In this document: positions 21,378 through 27,650 of the stretch, piece after piece | Numbering within the stretch: position 1 is the first letter of the stretch | How the letters are laid out: each line of letters opens with the position of its first letter | Assembly (NCBI RefSeq): GCF_000266905.1 | Contig: NC_018027.1 | Coordinates: 2,542,001-2,606,000, forward strand | From: Mycolicibacterium chubuense NBB4 | GTDB lineage: Bacteria; Actinomycetota; Actinomycetes; Mycobacteriales; Mycobacteriaceae | Reading direction: 5' to 3' | Length of the DNA stretch: 64,000 bases | Notes under the pieces: model-generated | Told to the model about the DNA's origin: nothing | The model's input: the letters and a program-made list of their open reading frames with translations, nothing else | Databases searched by the model: none | Position numbers and translations under genes: made by a program

Positions 21378-22840
21378 CGGCGCCGCGCGTCCCGTCGGTG
21401 GTGATCATCGGTGCGGGGTTCGGCGGGATGGCCGCGGCTGTTGCGTTGCGCCGGGCGGGTTTCGGTGACATCACCATCGTCGAGCGAGCCGACGGCGTGG
21501 GCGGCACGTGGCGGTCCAACACCTATCCCGGCGCGGCGTGCGACGTGCAGAGCCACCTCTACTCGCTGTCGTTCGCGCCGAATCCGGACTGGTCGCGGAC
21601 CTACGCCCGGCAGCCGGAGATCCTGGCCTACCTCGAGACGGTCGCCGACGACTTCGGCCTGCGCCGCCACCTGCGGCTGGAGACAACGGTGACGCGGGCG
21701 CGCTGGCACGAGAGCTCGGCCCAGTGGCGACTCGAACTCGAAACCGCTTCCGGGCCCGACACTGTGGTGGCAGACGTGCTGATCAGCGCCGTCGGCCTGT
21801 TCGCCGAACCTCGGGTCCCGGACATCGACGGCCTTTCCGGCTTCCCGGGGCCGCTGGTGCACACCTCGAGGTGGGACCACACGGTCAGCTGGGCCGGGCG
21901 GCGGGTGGGGGTCATCGGGACCGGCGCCAGCGGCGTCCAGGTGATTCCCGAGCTCGCGCAGGTCGCCGATCACGTGACCGTGTTCCAGCGCACGCCGCCG
22001 TGGATGGTGCCGAAGGACGACCGCTACTTCACCGCCGAGGAACTGGAGCGGTTCCGCCGCGACCCCGCTGCGGTCGCGGCGGAGCGCGAGCGGATCTGGA
22101 CCGAGTTCCACGTCAACTCCGCCGTCGCCGCCGACGACCCGTTGGTCGCAGGACGTCAGGGATACGCCGAGGCCTTCCTGGACGCGCAGGTCGCCGAACC
22201 CGGCCTGCGCGAGGCGCTGACGCCCGACTATCCGTTCCGGTGCAAGCGGGTGCTGCTCGGTGCGGGCTACTACCAGGCCCTGCAGCGTGACCACGTGGAG
22301 TTGGTGACCGACCCGATCGTCCGCGTCGGCGACCACGCGATCGACACGGCATCCGGCCGCCGCGTCGACGTCGACGCGATCGTGCTGGCCACCGGCTTCG
22401 AGACCAGCCGCTACCTCGCTGACCTCGAGGTGTTCGGCACCGGCGGCCGCAGCCTCCACGACGAGTGGGGCGACGACCCCCGCGCCTATCTCGGCGTGGC
22501 GGTGCACGGCTACCCGAATTTCTTCATGCTCTACGGCCCCAACACGAACCAGGGCGGCAACTCGATCGTCTATGTCCTGGAGGCCGCCGCCGAACTGGTG
22601 GTCGACGCCGTGCGGCGACTGGCCCGCCGCGGGGGCAGCGTGGAGGTGCGCGCCGATGCGCAGGCCCGGTTCAACGCGCGCCTCGAAGCCGACCTCGAGC
22701 GATCGGTGTGGACCCAATGCGACAGCTACTTCCGCTCGCCGTCCGGGCGCATCGTCACGCAGTGGCCGTACACCGAACTGGAGTACGCGCGCGCGACGGA
22801 GCGGCTGCGCGACGAGCACTGGCACCACCGCCACGACTAG
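21374..22840 (+). CDS. Type I Baeyer-Villiger monooxygenase (short form)
   Basis: Second BVMO, 488 aa, whose GTG start overlaps the BVMO1 stop (GTGA), so the two are translationally coupled. FAD motif GAGFGG at about 13-18, fingerprint FPGPLVHTSRW at about 157-167 (FxGxxxHxxxW intact), NADPH motif GTGASG at about 183. It lacks the N-terminal extension of BVMO1 and resembles EthA/HAPMO-type enzymes in length. The two are clearly divergent paralogues, not a recent duplication. Whether they act on successive ketones or form a complex is not known. It ends 24 nt before the convergent ADH gene. Confidence 0.92.
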   Translation: MTAPRVPSVVIIGAGFGGMAAAVALRRAGFGDITIVERADGVGGTWRSNTYPGAACDVQSHLYSLSFAPNPDWSRTYARQPEILAYLETVADDFGLRRHLRLETTVTRARWHESSAQWRLELETASGPDTVVADVLISAVGLFAEPRVPDIDGLSGFPGPLVHTSRWDHTVSWAGRRVGVIGTGASGVQVIPELAQVADHVTVFQRTPPWMVPKDDRYFTAEELERFRRDPAAVAAERERIWTEFHVNSAVAADDPLVAGRQGYAEAFLDAQVAEPGLREALTPDYPFRCKRVLLGAGYYQALQRDHVELVTDPIVRVGDHAIDTASGRRVDVDAIVLATGFETSRYLADLEVFGTGGRSLHDEWGDDPRAYLGVAVHGYPNFFMLYGPNTNQGGNSIVYVLEAAAELVVDAVRRLARRGGSVEVRADAQARFNARLEADLERSVWTQCDSYFRSPSGRIVTQWPYTELEYARATERLRDEHWHHRHD

Positions 22841-22864
22841 CCGATGCCGCCGGCCGGGGCCCCC

Positions 22865-23998
22865 TCAGAACTCGATGACTCCCCGGATCAGCTTGCCCGC
22901 CAACAGGTGTCGATACGCGTCGTTGACCTCGTCGAGGCGGTAGCGGCGAGTGATCATCTCGTCGAGCATGAGCTGCCCGGAGAAGTACAGGCGCGTCAGC
23001 GCGGCGATGTCGGAGTTCTGGTTGCAGGACCCGAAAACCGTCCCGTGCAGGCTCTTGTTCATCAGCGTGAACTCCTGCACGTCGCACGACATGGTCCGGG
23101 TATCGGGCGCGGCAAGCCCGGTGACCACGCAGTTGCCGCCCTTGCGGGTGAGGGCGAGCCCGGCGCCGATGTCGGTGGCGGTCACCAGCGAGGGGGCGAG
23201 CACCACGCCGTCGGCCATCACGCCGCGGGTGAGGTCACGCACCAGATCGACGGCCTCCGATGCGGAGTCCGCGACGTGGGTGGCGCCGAAGCGCAGCGCC
23301 GACGCGCGTTTGAACTCGACGGGGTCCACGGCGACGACGATCGCGGCGCCCGCGATGCGTGCGCCCTGGATCGCCGCGGTGCCGATGCCGCCGGCCCCGA
23401 CCACCACGACGGTGTCGCCGCCGCGCACACCGGCGCGATGCACGGCAGAGCCGTATCCGGTGGGGATCGCACACGCGAGCAGCGCGGCGGGCACCAGGGG
23501 GAGTGCGGGGTCGATCTTCACGAGCGAATCGGCGGCGACGACCGTGTGCTCGGCGAACGCGCCGATCTTGGCGACGTGGCCGAGATCCAGGCCGTCCGAG
23601 GTGTGGTGGCGGAACGTGCCGTCGGTCGGCATCCCCGGTGTCATGGTCCCCGCACCGAGGTCGCAGAGATATTCCATTCCGCTTGCGCACCAACGGCATC
23701 GACCGCAGGCGGGGACGAAGGACGTGACCACGTGATCGCCCGGCGCGAAGCCGGTGACGCCCGGGCCGGCCTCGACCACCACGGCCGAGCCTTCGTGGCC
23801 GCCGATCGTCGGAGGTCGTTTCCGCGCGGGCCGGCCCGGATCGCTGACGTGGCCGTTGAGGATGTGGGTGTCGGAGTGGCACAGCCCGGCGGCGGCCATC
23901 CGGATCAGCACCTCGCCGGTGCGGGGTGCGTCGAGGTCGAAGGTCTCGATCCGCCACGGGCCGCCGACGTCGCGGAGGATCGCAGCGCGACTCTTCAT
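22865..23998 (-). CDS. Zinc alcohol dehydrogenase of the NDMA-dependent (mycofactocin-linked) family
   Basis: Medium-chain alcohol dehydrogenase of 377 aa. Catalytic zinc ligands in GLCHSD and GGHEG, structural zinc Cys in CGRCRWCASGMEYLC (about residues 96-110), nucleotide loop GAGGIG. Segments such as CDLGAGTM, TGYGSAVHRAGVRGGD and HGTVFGSCNQNSDI closely follow the NDMA-dependent ADH family remembered from mycobacterial AdhB (Rv0761c), whose tightly bound NAD is thought to be re-oxidised through mycofactocin rather than exchanged. It would oxidise the alcohol released from the BVMO ester. Transcribed divergently from the aldehyde dehydrogenase. No mycofactocin biosynthesis genes are in the window. 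Confidence 0.88.
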   Translation of the reverse strand: MKSRAAILRDVGGPWRIETFDLDAPRTGEVLIRMAAAGLCHSDTHILNGHVSDPGRPARKRPPTIGGHEGSAVVVEAGPGVTGFAPGDHVVTSFVPACGRCRWCASGMEYLCDLGAGTMTPGMPTDGTFRHHTSDGLDLGHVAKIGAFAEHTVVAADSLVKIDPALPLVPAALLACAIPTGYGSAVHRAGVRGGDTVVVVGAGGIGTAAIQGARIAGAAIVVAVDPVEFKRASALRFGATHVADSASEAVDLVRDLTRGVMADGVVLAPSLVTATDIGAGLALTRKGGNCVVTGLAAPDTRTMSCDVQEFTLMNKSLHGTVFGSCNQNSDIAALTRLYFSGQLMLDEMITRRYRLDEVNDAYRHLLAGKLIRGVIEF

Positions 23999-24024
23999 GG
24001 ATGTGTGTCGACCCCAAGACGTAA

Positions 24025-24044
24025 ATAAGCAACCGGTTGATTAC
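24025..24044. promoter_or_regulatory. Palindromic operator 2 (ADH / ALDH gap)
   Basis: ATAAGCAACCGGTTGATTAC has a perfect 10-bp core CAACCGGTTG and the same outer half-sites as operator 1. It ends one base before the ALDH -10 box, where a bound repressor would exclude RNA polymerase. Confidence 0.75.
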
Positions 24045-24045
24045 A

Positions 24046-24057
24046 TACTATAGGCGG
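24046..24057 (+). promoter_or_regulatory. Leaderless promoter of aldehyde dehydrogenase
   Basis: TACTAT (24046-24051) sits exactly 6 nt before the GTG at 24058, immediately after operator 2. This decides the start over the in-frame TTG at 24037, which lies inside the operator. Confidence 0.62.
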
Positions 24058-25518
24058 GTGGCAGCACGCCCGCGGAGCACCGCACTGCTGATCGACGGCG
24101 ACCTGCGCGGCGGTGCGGGCACCTTCCCGACGATCAATCCCGCCACCGAGGACGCCCTCGGGCAAGCCGCCGATGCCGGTGCCCAGGACCTGGACGACGC
24201 CGTGGCGGCGGCCCGGAGGGCCTTCGACGACACCGAGTGGTGCCGCGACGTGGAATTGCGCGTGCACTGCCTGCGGCAACTGCGGACCGCGCTCGCCGCC
24301 GAGATCGACACATTGCGCGCCGTCACGGTCGCCGAGGTCGGCGCGCCGATCACGGGCACCTACGGTCCCCACCTGCAGGGCCCGGTCGACGACCTCGAGT
24401 ACGCCGCGGAACTCGCGGAAGGCTACGGGTGGCGGCAGCGCCTGGGCGCCGCCGCACCGCTGGGTGTCCCGACCCGCCGCACCGTTGTCCGCGAGCCATA
24501 CGGGGTCGTCGCGGCCATCACGCCGTGGAACTTCCCGCACCAACTCAACCTGGCCAAGCTCGGGCCGGCCCTCGCGGCCGGAAACACCGTGGTGCTCAAG
24601 GCGGCACCCGAAACCCCGTGGTGCGCCGCCGAGGTCGGCCGCATCATCGCCGAGCGCACCGACATCCCGGCCGGCGTCGTCAACGTCGTCACCTCGGCCG
24701 ACCACCGGATCGGCGCGCAGCTCGTGGAGGATCCGCGGGTCGATCTCGTGTCGTTCACCGGATCGACCGCGACGGGCCGCGCCGTGATGGCGGCGGCCAG
24801 CGGGACGGTGAAGAAGGTCTTCCTCGAACTCGGCGGCAAGTCGGCGTCCATCGTGCTCGACGACGCCGACCTGAGCCGAGCGGCCGCGGCCGCCGCCGTC
24901 GGCGTCGCGCGGCACGCGGGCCAGGGCTGTGCCTTCACGACCCGTCTGGTGGTGCCGCGCTCCCGCTACGACGAGGCGGTCGAGATCGCCGCCGACGCGA
25001 TGGCGCGGGTCGTGGTCGGGGACCCGGCCGACCCGGCGACGATGTGCGGGCCGCTGATCTCGGCCCGGCAGCGGGACCGCGTGCAGGGCTACCTCGACCT
25101 CGCGATCGCCGAGGGCGGCCGGCTGGCGTGCGGCGGCGGACCGCCGCCGGGGCTCACGACCGGCTACTACATCGCGCCGACGGTGGTCGCCGGACTGACG
25201 AACGACGCCCGGGTGGCCCGCGAGGAGATCTTCGGTCCGGTGCTCGTGGTGCTGGCGCACGACGGCGACGCCGATGCCGTGCGCATCGCCAACGACTCGT
25301 CCTACGGGCTGTCGGGTGCGGTGCACGGCATCGACCCGCAGCGCGTGGCATGGGTCGTGTCGCGCCTGCGCACCGGCACGATCAGCGTCAACGGCGGGGT
25401 CTGGTACTCCGCGGATGCCCCGTTCGGCGGGTACAAGCAGTCCGGCCTGGGCCGCGAGATGGGCGTGGCGGGGTTCGAGGAGTACCTCGAGATCAAGCTG
25501 GTCGCCGAGGCGGAGTGA
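24058..25518 (+). CDS. NAD(P)-dependent aldehyde dehydrogenase
   Basis: ALDH-superfamily enzyme of 486 aa from GTG 24058. Substrate/cofactor Asn in ITPWNFPHQLN, NAD loop FTGSTATGR, catalytic Glu in LELGGKSA (about residues 260-265) and nucleophilic Cys in GQGCAF (about 291); the late EIFGPVL and PFGGYKQSGLGRE motifs are intact. It should convert the aldehyde made by the adjacent ADH to the acid, closing the island's route. It is the last gene of the island; its stop is 9 nt from the convergent membrane-protein gene. Confidence 0.92.
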   Translation: MAARPRSTALLIDGDLRGGAGTFPTINPATEDALGQAADAGAQDLDDAVAAARRAFDDTEWCRDVELRVHCLRQLRTALAAEIDTLRAVTVAEVGAPITGTYGPHLQGPVDDLEYAAELAEGYGWRQRLGAAAPLGVPTRRTVVREPYGVVAAITPWNFPHQLNLAKLGPALAAGNTVVLKAAPETPWCAAEVGRIIAERTDIPAGVVNVVTSADHRIGAQLVEDPRVDLVSFTGSTATGRAVMAAASGTVKKVFLELGGKSASIVLDDADLSRAAAAAAVGVARHAGQGCAFTTRLVVPRSRYDEAVEIAADAMARVVVGDPADPATMCGPLISARQRDRVQGYLDLAIAEGGRLACGGGPPPGLTTGYYIAPTVVAGLTNDARVAREEIFGPVLVVLAHDGDADAVRIANDSSYGLSGAVHGIDPQRVAWVVSRLRTGTISVNGGVWYSADAPFGGYKQSGLGREMGVAGFEEYLEIKLVAEAE

Positions 25519-25527
25519 CACCCATGG

Positions 25528-26265
25528 CTAGGTGCTGGCGCGGGTGAACCACTTCGTCTTGATCCGCCAGGAGTGTGCCGACGTCAGAGCGAAACCCGCC
25601 CCGCAGGCGCAGGCGAACACCCACACCAGCAGCGTGCTGGCCTGGGCGCTCTGCAGCTGTGGCACGAACGCGGTGGTGATGCGCACCATGCAGGCCAGGA
25701 TGCCCATGGCCGACGCGAACAGGTAGACGTTGGCGATGTGGCGCGACCTCGGGTCGGAGCGCAGGATCATCAGTGCCCGCGAGCCGTATCCCAGCAGGTA
25801 GATCAGCATGCCGCAGAGCAGCAGCCAGTACACGTTCAGCCAGAAGTCGGTGGGCACGTCGAAGAAGTCGGGGCGGTAGATCGCAGCGCCGTTACCCAGC
25901 CAGAAGGCCGCGAGCAGCAGCGGGATGCACAGGGTCGCCGGGCGCTCGACGAATTGCCTGAACCGCTGATGCATCGCGTGGTCGGGTTCGAGGCGGCCGA
26001 GCGCGTTGTAGACGACTGCAGACGCGGCCACGATGTAGCAGTCGTGCCCGATGTAGTCCTCGAGGTTCCACTTCCCGGTCAGGGAGTACAGCCAGTGACC
26101 GACGGTTTCGGACGCCATCGGCGACATCAACAGCACGGCGGCGCCCTGCAGCGCGATGTTGAGGGTGGCCGCGACCTCCCACCGGCAGGACCAGGTGACG
26201 CGGCGTATCCACAGGCTCCACGCGATACACAGGAGTGTGATCGCGATCAGAGATGCCAGTGCCAT
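25528..26265 (-). CDS. Uncharacterised seven-helix membrane protein
   Basis: Protein of 245 aa with seven predicted membrane helices (starting at residues near 1, 29, 73, 110, 143, 178 and 212) and short loops. It begins MALASLIAITLLCIAWSLWI. The loop between helices 2 and 3 (TGKWNLEDYIGHD) and a charged loop after helix 3 (GRLEPDHAMHQRFRQF) look like the functional face. I do not recognise a named family; it is not a typical transporter by motif. It lies 54 nt downstream of a small HTH gene on the same strand, and such regulator/7-TM pairs recur in actinobacteria without known function. Confidence 0.75.
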   Translation of the reverse strand: MALASLIAITLLCIAWSLWIRRVTWSCRWEVAATLNIALQGAAVLLMSPMASETVGHWLYSLTGKWNLEDYIGHDCYIVAASAVVYNALGRLEPDHAMHQRFRQFVERPATLCIPLLLAAFWLGNGAAIYRPDFFDVPTDFWLNVYWLLLCGMLIYLLGYGSRALMILRSDPRSRHIANVYLFASAMGILACMVRITTAFVPQLQSAQASTLLVWVFACACGAGFALTSAHSWRIKTKWFTRAST

Positions 26266-26319
26266 GGGATTTCGCTTTCGAGCAGCTGGTGGTCAGCAAA
26301 ATTGTAGGGGCTGACGGGC

Positions 26320-26682
26320 CTAAAGGGGAGGAGCGTCGAGCCGTGGTGTCAGCTCCGAGAGCTTCGGACGGTGTTTCGTGGTTGCTTGCACTGTCTCCTG
26401 CCGCGTGGCGACCGCGAGTCTCGCAGACTCCACATAACTGAAGACTTCTTGCCGAGTCATCAATCCGAATTGAATCTGCAGGTCCGGATAGCTCAGATCG
26501 AAACGATCGGCGACCCGCCGCAATTCTTCGGCGTTGGGATAGTCGGCTTCCTTGATGCGCCGGTAATACGTGCTGCTCGAGACGCCGAGAGCGTCGAAGA
26601 TGTCCTTCGCGTCGATTTCCCCGTCGAGGAGGTAATCGAGCAGTGCTTTGAGCTGTCTGCCGTTCTCGTCCGTCCTGGGCAC
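26320..26682 (-). CDS. Small XRE-like HTH protein
   Basis: A 120-aa protein with a helix-turn-helix at about residues 22-62 (DAKDIFDALGVSSSTYYRRI, then ELRRVADRFDLSYPDLQIQF). The second half is basic and Thr-rich and may be disordered. The GTG start at 26682 is fixed by an in-frame stop a few codons upstream and by a leaderless -10 box. It is the first gene of a probable operon with the 7-TM protein and is divergent from the condensation-like gene. It is the best candidate to bind the nested palindromes at 26770-26796, though that is inference. Confidence 0.75.
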   Translation of the reverse strand: MPRTDENGRQLKALLDYLLDGEIDAKDIFDALGVSSSTYYRRIKEADYPNAEELRRVADRFDLSYPDLQIQFGLMTRQEVFSYVESARLAVATRQETVQATTKHRPKLSELTPRLDAPPL

Positions 26683-26694
26683 TTGACTACTTTA
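26683..26694 (-). promoter_or_regulatory. Leaderless promoter of HTH gene
   Basis: On the minus strand TAAAGT (26694-26689) is followed by 6 nt and then the GTG start, the same geometry as the other leaderless genes in the window. Confidence 0.55.
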
Positions 26695-26769
26695 AACCGT
26701 CCTCCCTTCAATGGGCAGCCCCTGCCGGCAAACGGATAACACATTCTTAATTGACACGGCCGTCACAGT

Positions 26770-26796
26770 TTTGGGAGCACTCTCCCAAATTTGGGA
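26770..26796. promoter_or_regulatory. Nested palindromes upstream of condensation-like gene
   Basis: Two overlapping perfect inverted repeats: TTTGGGAG (26770-26777) with CTCCCAAA (26782-26789) around a 4-nt spacer, and the 14-bp TCCCAAATTTGGGA (26783-26796). Together they give three copies of TTTGGGA in alternating orientation. They cover the expected -35 area of the downstream gene, whose -10-like TACGGT is at 26806-26811. TTGACA occurs at 26751-26756. Confidence 0.65.
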
Positions 26797-26818
26797 CACC
26801 CGCTGTACGGTTAGCCAC

Positions 26819-27424
26819 ATGGTCGCTCCATATATCGCTGACGAGGTCAAGCACCCCTTCGTCAATACCGCGCCGGTAGCGCTGGACGTGTTCGACCACG
26901 CCGCCGCCACCACAAATGCATCTCGGCTCGAGATTTTCAGCGCTGTGTCCGCGAGCGAATTGACCGAGGAACTCGACGGCGCCGCAGAATGGCTCGGAGT
27001 GCAGATCGAAGAGATCCTGCTCGCCGCGCTGGGCCGCACCTTCGGCCGCACCCGGGGAGACGGCGCGGTCGGCGTCGACGTCACCGGCGGGCACCGCTGG
27101 CTGTGCCATCCCGTCACGCTGCTCTGCGCGGCGTCCTGGCCGATGGGGCCGACGGAGATGCTGCAGGGCGCCCACACGGCACTCAAGACCGCGTCCGGCC
27201 GCCCGGCGGCCCAGTCCGAGATCCTGCTCAACGTCAGTCCCGCCCACGACGACGCGGCGGGCGGGCGCGCCCTCGAACTGCGCGTCCGGCGCGCCGACGG
27301 CCTGCTGCACTTCGACTGGCTCTACGACCCGGCCCGGCTGGACGCCTACTCCGTCGAGGAGATGGCCGAGCAGTTCCCGCTCGCGCTGGTCGAGATCACG
27401 TCGGACGCCGGCGCGCCGCTGTAA
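26819..27424 (+). CDS. Stand-alone NRPS condensation/epimerisation C-terminal half-domain protein
   Basis: A 201-aa protein. From about residue 45 to the end it looks like the C-terminal subdomain of NRPS condensation or epimerisation domains (the post-condensation region type): EEILLAALGRTFGR, VGVDVTGGHR, SEILLNVSP and ELRVRRADGLLHFDWLYDP, then EEMAEQFPLALVEI. The N-terminal subdomain with the catalytic HHxxxD is absent, and no adenylation or carrier domain is nearby, so ordinary condensation activity is not expected. ATG 26819 lies 7 nt after TACGGT, suggesting a leaderless message. Function unknown; family placement is from motif memory only. Confidence 0.7.
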   Translation: MVAPYIADEVKHPFVNTAPVALDVFDHAAATTNASRLEIFSAVSASELTEELDGAAEWLGVQIEEILLAALGRTFGRTRGDGAVGVDVTGGHRWLCHPVTLLCAASWPMGPTEMLQGAHTALKTASGRPAAQSEILLNVSPAHDDAAGGRALELRVRRADGLLHFDWLYDPARLDAYSVEEMAEQFPLALVEITSDAGAPL

Positions 27425-27440
27425 CGGGTGCGTGGCCCGC

Positions 27441-27446
27441 TAGACT
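27441..27446 (+). promoter_or_regulatory. Promoter -10 box of the ileS leader
   Basis: TAGACT matches TANNNT; transcription would start near 27453, giving a leader of about 200 nt before ileS. Confidence 0.6.
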
Positions 27447-27452
27447 GTGGGC

Positions 27453-27642
27453 CATCGGCGTCGATCCGGCCATCACCGGGGAGCCTTCGGAAGAACGGTG
27501 CGTCCGCGCGCTCAGTAGAACCGAACGGGTAGGCCCGTCACAGCCGTTTCGAGTGGCGCACTCGTGCGCAAGCGGGGTGGTACCGCGGTGTCCGCGCAAC
27601 GGCGCGGCGTCGTCCCCGTGCCGTGAACCTGGCACAGGAGAC
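27453..27642 (+). ncRNA. T-box riboswitch (translational, ultra-short stem I) of ileS
   Basis: The 226-nt gap before ileS holds an actinobacterial ileS T-box that senses uncharged tRNA-Ile. A short stem I hairpin CCGG-CCATCA-CCGG (27466-27479) displays the Ile codon ATC (27472-27474) in its loop. A stem II-type hairpin lies at 27525-27538 (ACGGG/CCCGT), a stem III hairpin at 27557-27570, and the T-box core GGGGTGGTACCGCGGT at 27574-27589, with TGGT (27578-27581) to pair with the tRNA ACCA end. Downstream, an 11-pair hairpin (27612-27622 with 27631-27642) buries the Shine-Dalgarno AGGAG (27636-27640), which fits control of translation rather than termination. Confidence 0.9.
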
Positions 27643-27650
27643 CCGACGCG

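Noticed and set aside
24037..24057. TTG 24037 as start of the aldehyde dehydrogenase
   Set aside because: It falls inside the palindromic operator and upstream of the predicted transcription start; GTG 24058 fits better.
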